Below, piece after piece: positions 1 through 6,069 of a DNA stretch of 7,338 nt (position 1 is the stretch's first letter; the number at the start of each line of letters is the position of its first letter). The position numbers were made by a program, and so were the translations under genes. Below the pieces are notes generated by a model, which saw only the letters and a list, made by a program, of their open reading frames with translations, was not told where the DNA came from and searched no databases. Source of the stretch: JACGMN01 sp964522635 (GTDB taxonomy: Archaea; Halobacteriota; Syntropharchaeia; Alkanophagales; Methanospirareceae). Location: positions 1-7,338 of the forward strand of contig CAZFWT010000075.1 in the NCBI GenBank assembly GCA_964522635.1, read 5' to 3'.

Positions 1-5
1 TTTAA

Positions 6-911
6 TCAGCCGATCCAGCTCAAATCACGTGCAGAAGGCAGTCCCTTGCGGCACCCGTATTCGCGGATACAGTGTGACGCGACGAAATTGCCGATCTTTC
101 CGCACTCCCGTAGATTCTTCTCATGTAGCAGCCCGAAGAGGAAGCCTGCGGCGAATGCATCGCCCGCGCCCGTCGTATCCACGGCCTGCGTCGGATATGC
201 CTCGATGAGGTGCGCCGCGCCCGATTGATCAGCAATGTAGCAGCCCTTTGCACCCAGTGTCACGCAGACGATCTGAGCACCAGAACCGATAAGCATCTCA
301 GCACCTTTTTCGTAAGCCACTCCTGCCACCAGACAGTTCAACTCGCTGAGGCTGAGAAAGACCACAGTGCTACGCGCTATCAGCTCCTCCAGTTCCAGAA
401 GCTTATAGGTGAAGCAGAGCATACCGGGGCTGAAGCTGAGCTTTGCCTGCATTTCCTGAACCAGTTCGCGCTGCATTGCCAGCTGCGTGTCGTTCACGAA
501 TGAGCTTGTATGGAGAAACCGCGCGTGGTTAACGAACTCGAGATCGATGGCAGCCATGCCAAGCTGATCGTTGACGCCCGGATAGATATATAATGCGCGT
601 TCGCCCTCCGCATCCACGAACCCGATCGCCGCGCCCGTGTAGCCCGCTGCACTCGCTATTCGCGTTGCCACTCCTTCTGTACGGAAATCATCCAGAATGA
701 GCTGGCCTTCCTCATCGCTGCCCACCACGCCCACAAATCCGACTGCCGCGCCCAACCGCGCCAGCGCTACGATAGTATTTGCCGCCGATCCGCCCGGGGC
801 TTTCTTTATATCGAGAATGCCCACTTCTTCACCGCCCCGCGCTATGCGCTCCACGGCGTAGAGCACATCGTAATTCAGCGCCCCTAAGCCCACTACGTCC
901 CGTTTCGCCAT
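6..911 (-). CDS. PfkB-family carbohydrate/nucleoside kinase
   Basis: A 301-residue cytosolic kinase of the ribokinase/PfkB superfamily, which transfers phosphate from a nucleotide to a hydroxyl of a sugar or nucleoside. The first family signature is visible as GGSAAN at residues 40-45. The second is DTTGAGD at 245-251, where D251 would be the catalytic base and the GAG turn the anion hole. VTLGAKGC at 217-224 is the usual nucleotide-side strand and turn. The NxxE magnesium motif seems altered to SLSE (187-190), keeping the Glu but not the Asn. I chose the ATG at 909-911 because GGAG lies 6 bases upstream and the protein then begins MAKRDVVGLG, as family members do. A longer reading frame reaching 992 would add 27 atypical residues. 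The length matches the family. The substrate (ribose, adenosine, fructose or other) cannot be told. It is divergent from the RPA-like gene. Confidence 0.9.
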   Translation of the reverse strand: MAKRDVVGLGALNYDVLYAVERIARGGEEVGILDIKKAPGGSAANTIVALARLGAAVGFVGVVGSDEEGQLILDDFRTEGVATRIASAAGYTGAAIGFVDAEGERALYIYPGVNDQLGMAAIDLEFVNHARFLHTSSFVNDTQLAMQRELVQEMQAKLSFSPGMLCFTYKLLELEELIARSTVVFLSLSELNCLVAGVAYEKGAEMLIGSGAQIVCVTLGAKGCYIADQSGAAHLIEAYPTQAVDTTGAGDAFAAGFLFGLLHEKNLRECGKIGNFVASHCIREYGCRKGLPSARDLSWIG

Positions 912-972
912 GTTTAGCTCCGCGCCTCGCCTCGGATCGGATCGGGTCGAACCGAAACAGAGGATCGCGGCC

Positions 973-986
973 TTAATGATTATTAC
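973..986 (-). promoter_or_regulatory. Possible archaeal promoter element for the PfkB-family kinase
   Basis: The region between the two divergent genes is GC-rich except for an AT island. On the minus strand this island reads TAATAATCATTAA, about 65 bases upstream of the kinase ATG. Archaeal TATA boxes sit about 25 bases before the transcript start, so this placement would leave a leader of about 40 bases containing the GGAG site. It is not a close match to the TATA consensus, and the call rests on position and composition only. Confidence 0.25.
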
Positions 987-1007
987 AAACAAGGGTTAGT
1001 CGGCACG

Positions 1008-1024
1008 AGAAAAAAGTATTTTCT
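1008..1024 (+). promoter_or_regulatory. AT-rich inverted repeat, possible TATA/operator of the RPA-like gene
   Basis: AGAAAA (1008-1013) and TTTTCT (1019-1024) form a 6-bp inverted repeat around a 5-base centre (AAGTA). It is the most AT-rich stretch before the RPA-like gene. If it works as the TATA region, transcription would begin near 1040, which supports the ATG at 1055 as the start and argues against the upstream TTG at 1025. The symmetry could also serve a repressor. Both ideas are inference. Confidence 0.25.
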
Positions 1025-1054
1025 TTGCAGCGGCCTTCTTTCTACTCGGACACG

Positions 1055-1498
1055 ATGCAGCAGATCTACGGCAAACACGGGTTCTTCAGGTTTTCCGGTG
1101 GCGAAAGCCGCGGACTGCGTAGTCTCAGGTCCGGTGAAACGGGGATAACCACGGTTGTTAGAGTGCTCGAGGTCGCGCGTCGTGAACTCCAGACGAAGGA
1201 TCGAGGCAGAAAGCGAGTGCTTTACGGCGTCCTTGCAGATGAGTCCGCGAAATTACCCTTCATCTCGGGGACGGTGCGCGAAGAGCTCACGAGAAACAGC
1301 GTTGTGGCCGTAGAGAACGCATCGGTGAACCGGTGGGGGGGGTTACCAACGGTGTACTTGGGTGCTTCTGCCCGTATCCGCGTGCTCGGCGCGGAAATCG
1401 AGTTTCCCGCCTTTGCCGAGCTCACCAAGCCACGAATGATGCAGATCGGCGAGCTCCTCAGCGGCGACGGTGCATTTGATGTTCTCATTGAAGCGGCG
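1055..1498 (+). CDS. RPA-like OB-fold single-stranded DNA-binding protein, 5' part (interrupted by gap)
   Basis: The N-terminal part of a protein resembling archaeal replication factor A / single-stranded DNA-binding proteins, which coat ssDNA during replication, repair and recombination. The stretch from about GETGITTVVRVLEV, through LYGVLADESAKLPF and VVAVENASVNRWGG, to PTVYLGASARIRVL follows the usual OB-fold order of strands. In the family the pattern is a 'gRVlev' strand, a 'g.laDetG.i.f' strand, then 'vv.ienA.v..w.G.p.l.lg'. After it, IGELLSGDGAFDVLIEAA looks like the opening of a second OB-fold, which is cut off by the N run at 1499. I chose the ATG at 1055; a TTG at 1025 in the same frame is possible but lies on an AT-rich promoter-like element. 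No strong Shine-Dalgarno site precedes the ATG. It is probably the same gene as the fragment at 1600-1854. Confidence 0.65.
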
Positions 1499-1598
1499 NN
1501 NNNNNNNNNNNNNNNNNNNNNNNNNNNNNNNNNNNNNNNNNNNNNNNNNNNNNNNNNNNNNNNNNNNNNNNNNNNNNNNNNNNNNNNNNNNNNNNNNN
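1499..1598. other. Assembly gap (100 N)
   Basis: Exactly 100 unknown bases. A run of this round size is usually a scaffolding placeholder, so the true distance between the flanks, and the reading frame across it, is unknown. Taken literally, 100 N would shift the upstream frame into a sequence that stops at 1648, while the coding-looking frame on the right side is another one. The gap falls inside a probable RPA-like gene, beside a hexanucleotide repeat. Confidence 0.95.
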
Positions 1599-1616
1599 GG
1601 TCTCGGTCTCGGTCTC
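1599..1616 (+). repeat. Hexanucleotide tandem repeat (GGTCTC)x3 at gap edge
   Basis: Three perfect copies of GGTCTC directly abut the right edge of the N run and are followed by GGCC. In the frame of the downstream coding fragment they encode alternating Val-Ser. The number of copies hidden in the gap is unknown. A longer low-complexity tract here would explain why the assembly broke. Confidence 0.8.
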
Positions 1617-1854
1617 GGCCGAGAAAAGCCAGGGGAATCGAACGGTGACAGTCGATGGTGGCACCGGCGCGATATCCCTTATTGTACGAGACAAGGAGCA
1701 GGAAGAGCTGATCAGGTTCGGCATGGGATTGCGAGCACGCGGCAATACGGTCTGCTCAGGCGACGGCTGCGTATTTATGGCCGAGGAGCTGAAAGAGCAG
1801 AGCGAAGCGATACTAATACATGAGATGAAGTCCTTTTTGTGTAGGTATACATAG
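1600..1854 (+). CDS. 3' part of the RPA-like gene, or a separate 5'-truncated ORF
   Basis: An open frame runs from the gap edge to TAG at 1852-1854. It opens with a Val-Ser repeat and a polar linker (AEKSQGNRTV), followed by a compact domain of about 65 residues: VDGGTGAISLIVRDKEQ, IRFGMGLRARG, NTVCSGDGCVFMAEEL, then a helix ending EMKSFLCRYT. I do not recognise this domain securely. It is most economically the C-terminal domain of the RPA-like protein left of the gap, after a flexible linker. The phase across the placeholder gap is unknown, so continuity is inferred from strand, position and lack of a stop on either edge. If it were an independent gene, GTG at 1645 would be the first start codon seen, with no Shine-Dalgarno site. 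The beta-oxidation block begins 75 bases downstream. Confidence 0.5.
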   Translation, partial: VSVSVSAEKSQGNRTVTVDGGTGAISLIVRDKEQEELIRFGMGLRARGNTVCSGDGCVFMAEELKEQSEAILIHEMKSFLCRYT

Positions 1855-1877
1855 TAAACGCGCGATTTCGCAATTGC

Positions 1878-1883
1878 TTTAAC
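1878..1883 (+). promoter_or_regulatory. Possible promoter region of the beta-oxidation operon
   Basis: The 75-base spacer before the thiolase contains an AT-rich patch (TTTAAC within GCTTTAACTGCAAAAAA) about 50 bases before the ATG, preceded by the 8-bp palindrome GCAATTGC at 1870-1877. The distance suits an archaeal TATA box with a short leader carrying the ribosome site. The palindrome could be an operator. This is positional inference only. Confidence 0.25.
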
Positions 1884-1911
1884 TGCAAAAAAGGAACAGT
1901 GGATTAAGGTA

Positions 1912-1924
1912 GGGAGGAAGGAGA
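1912..1924 (+). promoter_or_regulatory. Strong Shine-Dalgarno region of the thiolase gene
   Basis: A purine tract holding two overlapping ribosome-binding cores, GGGAGG followed by AGGAG, ends about 5 bases before the ATG at 1930. It is the strongest translation signal in the window. It marks the thiolase as the first gene of its own unit rather than a read-through product of the RPA-like gene. Confidence 0.7.
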
Positions 1925-1929
1925 GAGGA

Positions 1930-3123
1930 ATGCGAGATGTGGCGATCATTGGGGTAGGCCATACGAAATTTGGCCGTGCGTCGAAGACTTCACTTGAGCT
2001 CTTTGCGGAGGCTGCGCTGCGGGCGGTTGACGATGCAGGTGTGTCCTTGAGTGATATTGAAGCGTTGTTCCAGGGTGCTGCCCTTCCCGGGTTCGAGGAG
2101 GGGCAGGTGATGTCCGCGGCATTCTCGGCGGCTGAACTCAACCTGGGCCCGATTCCCGCAACGCGGTACGAGGGCGCATGCGCGTCGGCCTCGGTCGCGA
2201 TCCGGGACGCTGCACAGTGGGTAGCATCCGGCGAATTCGAGCTGGTGCTCGCGGGCGGTGTTGAGAAGGCGTTGTTGATGGGCACGCCGCTGGCCACGCG
2301 GACGTTTGCAATGGCCTGTCATGCACCGACTGAGGGTCCCGCGGGGTTGACGTTCCCCGGCGTCTTCGCGATGGCGGCGCGGCGGTACGCGAAGATCTAT
2401 GACCTGCCGCTGGAAACGCTGCGGGAGAAAATGGCGCACGTATCGATAAAGAACCATCGGCATGGCGCATTAAACCCGTTAGCGCAATTTTACAAGAAGA
2501 TGGGCGATTTGAAGGTTGAAGACGTTATCAATTCACGAATGGTAGCGGATCCGCTGACGCTGCTGGACTGCTGCCCGTTCTCGGATGGCGCGGCTGCGCT
2601 GGTGCTTTGCTCTGCGGAGCTCGCACGGCAGTACACGGACGAGCCAATCTACGTGCTGGGCACCGGGCAGGCCTCGGGTACGCCGTTAGCCAAGATGGAG
2701 GACTTAACCAAGCCAGTGTCGAGGATCACTTCAGCGAGGATGGCGTTCAAACGCGCAGGGCTCACGCCCAGGGATATCGACATGGTCGAGGTGCACGATT
2801 GCTTCTCGATCGCCGAGCTGATCGCGCTGGAGAGCATGGGCTTCTTCGCGTGGGGCGAGGCGGCAGAGGCGACGGCGGCTGGTGAGACGGAAATAGACGG
2901 CAAACTACCGGTCAATATGTCCGGCGGGCTCATCGGGAAAGGCCATCCGATTGGCGCGACCGGTGCGTCGCAGGTGTACTGGGTCGTGAAGCAGATGCGG
3001 GGCGACTCGCCAAAGGGCAATCAGATCGACCCCGTTCCGGAATATGGCATAACCGATACGCTCGGTGGGGATTTCGGGACGTTATGTCACCTTATTCTCG
3101 GGAGGGCGAAAAGGAGCAGTTAA
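1930..3123 (+). CDS. SCP-x/archaeal-type thiolase (acetyl-CoA acyltransferase)
   Basis: A 397-residue thiolase, which cleaves 3-ketoacyl-CoA with CoA to acetyl-CoA and a shortened acyl-CoA, or condenses two acyl-CoAs in reverse. It has the family start MRDVAIIGVGHTKFGR. The nucleophilic Cys is C84 in YEGACASAS. The SCP-x-type motif HDCF at 289-292 supplies the second catalytic Cys (C291) where classical thiolases use a C-terminal CxG motif, and GKGHPIGATG at 336-345 supplies H339. All expected catalytic residues are present and the length is normal. This class in archaea works in complex with a DUF35 protein, and such a gene follows 16 bases later. The neighbouring dehydrogenase and hydratase point to a beta-oxidation role rather than mevalonate synthesis, because no HMG-CoA synthase gene is adjacent. 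Chain-length preference cannot be told. Confidence 0.93.
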   Translation: MRDVAIIGVGHTKFGRASKTSLELFAEAALRAVDDAGVSLSDIEALFQGAALPGFEEGQVMSAAFSAAELNLGPIPATRYEGACASASVAIRDAAQWVASGEFELVLAGGVEKALLMGTPLATRTFAMACHAPTEGPAGLTFPGVFAMAARRYAKIYDLPLETLREKMAHVSIKNHRHGALNPLAQFYKKMGDLKVEDVINSRMVADPLTLLDCCPFSDGAAALVLCSAELARQYTDEPIYVLGTGQASGTPLAKMEDLTKPVSRITSARMAFKRAGLTPRDIDMVEVHDCFSIAELIALESMGFFAWGEAAEATAAGETEIDGKLPVNMSGGLIGKGHPIGATGASQVYWVVKQMRGDSPKGNQIDPVPEYGITDTLGGDFGTLCHLILGRAKRSS

Positions 3124-3124
3124 C

Positions 3125-3129
3125 GGAGG
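3125..3129 (+). promoter_or_regulatory. Shine-Dalgarno site deciding the DUF35 gene start
   Basis: GGAGG begins two bases after the thiolase stop. It sits 10 bases before the ATG at 3140 and 4 bases before a GTG at 3134 in the same frame. Its position rules out the longer open frame that begins at 3065 inside the thiolase gene. ATG is preferred, but GTG cannot be excluded. Confidence 0.7.
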
Positions 3130-3139
3130 TATCGTGAAA

Positions 3140-3598
3140 ATGTCGGGAAGGACGCAAGAGGAGATAGAAAAGGAATTGGCGACCCAATATCAGGTTCTAA
3201 CGTATGCCGATTATGAAGACGGGTTGAAGGCGGGAAAACTGCTGGGCCTTCGCTGTGGCTCGTGCACGAAGATCACCTGTAATCCAATGCCAGTCTGCCA
3301 GTGGTGCGGGAGCAGGATCCTCGAGCGCACGGAACTGAGCGGCGATGGTTTTCTGGAGACCTTCACGGTCATTCGCGTGGCTTCGGAAGGCTTTGAAAGC
3401 GATGCGCCGTTTATCCCCTGTCTGGTGCGGACGCGCGAGGGCCCGTGTGTCATAGGGCGGCTCGAGTACGATACGGAGCAAGCCACGCAAGACCTCATCG
3501 GGAAGCAGGTGAAGCTGACCGGCGCGTACACGTACAAAGGCGATACGTATTCGGGCGGGGAGCGCACCTGTCCGATATTTTCCGTTGTCGCGTGGTGA
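3140..3598 (+). CDS. DUF35 zinc-ribbon/OB-fold protein, thiolase partner
   Basis: A 152-residue protein of the DUF35 family (rubredoxin-like zinc ribbon followed by an OB-fold). After an N-terminal helix (about 5-30) come CGSC at 39-42 and CQWC at 53-56, a four-cysteine ribbon. The OB-fold follows from about 66 to 150, with strands such as GFLETFTVIRV, CVIGRLEY and QVKLTGAYTY. In archaeal acetoacetyl-CoA thiolase/HMG-CoA synthase complexes a DUF35 protein bridges the enzymes and holds the CoA pantetheine. In actinobacterial steroid degradation, related proteins pair with hydratases and SCP-x-like aldolases. Its place directly after the thiolase suggests that it forms a complex with it, perhaps channelling acyl-CoA to or from the hydratase/dehydrogenase pair. 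That coupling is inference. The start is ATG 3140, with GTG 3134 as the alternative. Confidence 0.88.
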   Translation: MSGRTQEEIEKELATQYQVLTYADYEDGLKAGKLLGLRCGSCTKITCNPMPVCQWCGSRILERTELSGDGFLETFTVIRVASEGFESDAPFIPCLVRTREGPCVIGRLEYDTEQATQDLIGKQVKLTGAYTYKGDTYSGGERTCPIFSVVAW

Positions 3599-3624
3599 AC
3601 AGATAAACGAAACCAGAAAGAGCT

Positions 3625-4485
3625 ATGACCATAAGAAACGTGTGTGTGGTGGGAATCGGCGTGATGGGAAGCGGCTTGGCGCAGATCTGCGCGCAGGCGG
3701 GTTACGATACCGCAGTGGTGAGTCGCAGTGAGCCATCGCTGGAACGGGGGTTGAAGAGTATACAGCGCGGGCTTGCGATCTTCGTGAAACGTGGGCGGAT
3801 AACGGAGGAGGATGTGAGCCGTCTTATGAGCGCGTTACGTGCAAAAGCGACTACAAGTCTCGAAGAGGGCGCAAAGGACGCTGATTTCGTGATTGAGGCG
3901 GCATACGAGGATTTAAATGTGAAGAAACAGCTCTTTGTGGAGCTGGATCGCATCTGCCCGGAGCACACCATCCTCGCCACGAACACCTCGACGTTCCCGA
4001 TCATTGCCCTGGCGACGGCCACCCGGCGACCGGATAAGGTGATCGGGACGCACTTCATGAATCCGCCACCGCTCATCCACGGCGTTGAGATTATCAAATC
4101 GCTGATGACCTCGGAGGAGACGGTGCAGCAGACCGACGAGTTCGTGCGCTCGCTGGGCAAGGAGCCGATAGAGGTGAAGGACTCGCCGGGGTTCGTCGTG
4201 AGCCGCATGATCTGCCTGGTGATGAACGAAGCGGTGCGGATGCATGAGGAAGGGGTCGCGTCGGTGGAGGACATCGATAAGATCACGCAACTGTGCTTCA
4301 ACTGGCCGATGGGCCCGTTCCAGCTCCTGGATCTGATCGGGCTCGACATCGTGGCTGCGGTGCTCAACGCGATGTACGCGGAGACCGGGAGCGAACGCTT
4401 CAAGCCTGCGCTCCGGATGGTGCAGATGGAACGCGCGGGCTGGACGGGCCGGAAAGCAGGGAAAGGATTCTACGATTATTCATAA
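3625..4485 (+). CDS. 3-hydroxyacyl-CoA dehydrogenase (3-hydroxybutyryl-CoA dehydrogenase type)
   Basis: A 286-residue NAD(P)-dependent enzyme that oxidises (S)-3-hydroxyacyl-CoA to 3-ketoacyl-CoA, or reduces it in reverse. The Rossmann motif GIGVMGSG is at 10-17. The family active-site set is seen as S122 (ATNTST), H143 (GTHFMNPP) and E155 (HGVEII), completing the His-Glu pair. The residue that is Asn208 in human short-chain HAD (in PGFIVNR) is Ser193 here (PGFVVSR). The C-terminal helical domain includes WPMGPFQLLDLIGLD (227-241) and ends GKGFYDYS, as in stand-alone single-domain HBDs, so there is no fused hydratase. It lies 26 bases after the DUF35 gene with only a weak purine site (AGAAAGAG), consistent with translation in an operon. 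The N-to-S change is the only odd point, and similar replacements may occur in some family branches. Confidence 0.93.
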   Translation: MTIRNVCVVGIGVMGSGLAQICAQAGYDTAVVSRSEPSLERGLKSIQRGLAIFVKRGRITEEDVSRLMSALRAKATTSLEEGAKDADFVIEAAYEDLNVKKQLFVELDRICPEHTILATNTSTFPIIALATATRRPDKVIGTHFMNPPPLIHGVEIIKSLMTSEETVQQTDEFVRSLGKEPIEVKDSPGFVVSRMICLVMNEAVRMHEEGVASVEDIDKITQLCFNWPMGPFQLLDLIGLDIVAAVLNAMYAETGSERFKPALRMVQMERAGWTGRKAGKGFYDYS

Positions 4486-4510
4486 CCAATCTCCTGGACT
4501 GGACTGAGAG

Positions 4511-5308
4511 ATGCTACCCGAGGCTAAGGAGACGAAAGCTGCCATATTGGAGAAGAGGGACGAGGTCGCGACGATCATTCTGAACCGACCGGCGGCGTTA
4601 AATGCCTTGAACGATCGTCTTCTGACCGACGTTGAAGGGATAGTGCGGGATACAGCGGACGATCCGGCGGTACATGCACTGGTGATCACGGGCGCGGGCG
4701 AGAAGGCATTCTGCACCGGTGTGGACCTGACCGAGCTCAGCAAAATGACGCCTGGAGCGGCAGGGGCGCTGTCTCGGCGAATCCAGAGGATATTCAACGA
4801 TCTGGAAGCAATGCGAAAGCCGGTAATCGCGAAGATAAACGGATTCTGCTTGGCCGCGGGGCTGGAGCTGGCACTGGCGTGCGATATCAGGATCGCCACG
4901 GCAACGGCGGTTTTTGGCTTGCCGGAGACGACCTTAGGGTTGATTCCCGGCTGCGGCGGCACCCAGCGTCTGCCGCGGTTGATCGGTAAGACGAAGGCGA
5001 TGGAGCTGCTGCTGACCGGCGAGCGGATCGATGCAGCCGAAGCGGCTCGGTTGGGGCTCGTGAATGCGGTCGTTCCGGTGCATGAGCTTGAACGGACGGT
5101 GGACGGTCTGCTCACGAAATTACGCTCACGAAGTCCGATGGCGCTGGGGATACTCAAGGATGCGGTGAATACCGGCTTGGAGCTCGATTTGGAGCAGGCG
5201 CTGGAGTACGAGGCGAACTGTTTCGAGGTCGCGTTTCAAACGGAGGATGCGCGCGAGGGGCTCGCAGCGTTTGTGGAGAAGCGGAAGCCGGAGTTCGTGG
5301 GGCGATAG
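4511..5308 (+). CDS. Enoyl-CoA hydratase/isomerase (crotonase family)
   Basis: A 265-residue crotonase-fold protein, probably hydrating trans-2-enoyl-CoA to 3-hydroxyacyl-CoA. The first oxyanion-hole segment is FCTGVDL at 67-73. The second is NGFCLAAGLELALACDIRIA (110-129), where E119 matches Glu144 of rat mitochondrial hydratase. E139 in GLPETTLGLIPGCGG matches Glu164. Both catalytic acids of a hydratase are therefore present, which favours hydratase over isomerase or other crotonases. The usual GGG before the first Glu reads AAG here, so the oxyanion position three residues before E119 is Ala116. The C-terminal helices, including LGILKDAVN and EGLAAFVEKRKPEF, are typical and the length is normal. 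It starts 25 bases after the dehydrogenase with a weak GAG site, and it is the last gene of the operon. The next gene is convergent, 15 bases away. Confidence 0.93.
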   Translation: MLPEAKETKAAILEKRDEVATIILNRPAALNALNDRLLTDVEGIVRDTADDPAVHALVITGAGEKAFCTGVDLTELSKMTPGAAGALSRRIQRIFNDLEAMRKPVIAKINGFCLAAGLELALACDIRIATATAVFGLPETTLGLIPGCGGTQRLPRLIGKTKAMELLLTGERIDAAEAARLGLVNAVVPVHELERTVDGLLTKLRSRSPMALGILKDAVNTGLELDLEQALEYEANCFEVAFQTEDAREGLAAFVEKRKPEFVGR

Positions 5309-5323
5309 GGGAGAATCGCGCCG

Positions 5324-6046
5324 TTATTCAAACGATTTGACCCCGCGCGTCTTCCCGCTGATGATTCTCGAGGTCAGAACCAGCATCAAAAGCGCGAAGA
5401 TGATGACGTAATACGCGAGAATAATTTGCCAGATATACGCAGCGATGTAATCCCGGGTGATATATGCCAGATAAATGGGGAAATTGACGGAGAAGTGCAA
5501 GCCCATAGCGTACAGTATCCCACGGTATTGACCCTTTACCAGATAGTGTACTGCGACCAGCACGAAGACGCCGTGGAGAAAACAGACCATAAAGCGCTCG
5601 GTGATGAACCCGCCGAGCAGATACCACGGCAATGACGCGATCTGCGGCGTTTTCGCGAATAGATCAGCGAGGAACCAGATTTCGCCAATCCCGAAGCCCA
5701 GACCCGCGGTAAACGCGAAACGGTGGTAATTGTCCTTCTTTATCCGTTTACCAACGAGCAACAGCGCGAGCAGCGACAATTTCGCCAGCTCTTCGGTCAG
5801 CGGCGCATAGAACAATTTGACGAACTCGTAGCGCTCGACTGAATAAGCGGAAAGAATCGGGCCAAGCAGCGAATCGAGCGGCAGCCGCAGCCCGTAGTAC
5901 GCGGCAAAGAAGATTGGGATGTACGCCAGGAGCAGCACAAGCAACAGTTTTCTCTCGTTCGCCTTCGCTCGCCAGAAAATGGCGCCGCCGATAATCCCTG
6001 ATGATAGGAGCGTTACAATAATTGCTGCTACGAAAATGCCCTGCAT
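5324..6046 (-). CDS. Multi-pass membrane protein of the PrsW/CPBP glutamic intramembrane protease type
   Basis: A 240-residue integral membrane protein with about seven hydrophobic segments (roughly 2-25, 33-51, 88-98, 111-128, 141-170, 178-195 and 200-226). The conserved polar residues inside the membrane fit the PrsW/CPBP superfamily. These are EELAK at 85-89 (motif 1, EExxK), GFGIGE at 117-122 with E122 (motif 2), H158 in CFLHGVF, and H184 in GLHFSVNFP. Family members cleave membrane substrates such as anti-sigma factors, or process peptides. In archaea their targets are mostly unknown. The ATG at 6044-6046 is preceded by a weak AGGTAA site. It is convergent with the hydratase gene, with no clear terminator in the 15 bases between. 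Confidence is high for a PrsW-like membrane protein and moderate for active protease. Confidence 0.75.
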   Translation of the reverse strand: MQGIFVAAIIVTLLSSGIIGGAIFWRAKANERKLLLVLLLAYIPIFFAAYYGLRLPLDSLLGPILSAYSVERYEFVKLFYAPLTEELAKLSLLALLLVGKRIKKDNYHRFAFTAGLGFGIGEIWFLADLFAKTPQIASLPWYLLGGFITERFMVCFLHGVFVLVAVHYLVKGQYRGILYAMGLHFSVNFPIYLAYITRDYIAAYIWQIILAYYVIIFALLMLVLTSRIISGKTRGVKSFE

Positions 6047-6069
6047 TGGCTTTACCTTTGCTTCTTGCG

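Noticed and set aside
930..960. tRNA T-loop-like GGTTCGA on the minus strand
   Set aside because: The flanking bases do not pair into a T-stem, and no other cloverleaf arm or acceptor stem is present.
912..992. N-terminal extension of the PfkB kinase by 27 residues
   Set aside because: The extension has a composition unlike the family, and GGAG is placed correctly for the ATG at 911, where the protein begins with the normal first strand.
1485..2297. 270-codon minus-strand open frame spanning the gap and the thiolase start
   Set aside because: Its length is inflated by the N run, and it overlaps clear thiolase coding sequence on the other strand.
3065..3139. Longer DUF35 start inside the thiolase gene
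   Set aside because: It would overlap the thiolase by 59 bases and ignore the GGAGG located just after the thiolase stop. The added residues do not resemble a DUF35 N-terminus.
3702..4403. 233-codon minus-strand open frame opposite the dehydrogenase
   Set aside because: The plus-strand protein has complete family motifs; this frame is serine/arginine-rich and has no recognisable domain.
4293..4583. 96-codon plus-strand open frame across the dehydrogenase/hydratase junction
   Set aside because: It is a shadow of two well-supported genes, with an arginine-rich composition typical of off-frame reading of GC-rich DNA.
5309..5323. Bidirectional terminator between the convergent hydratase and PrsW-like genes
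   Set aside because: The 15-base spacer has no hairpin and no T-run on either strand.
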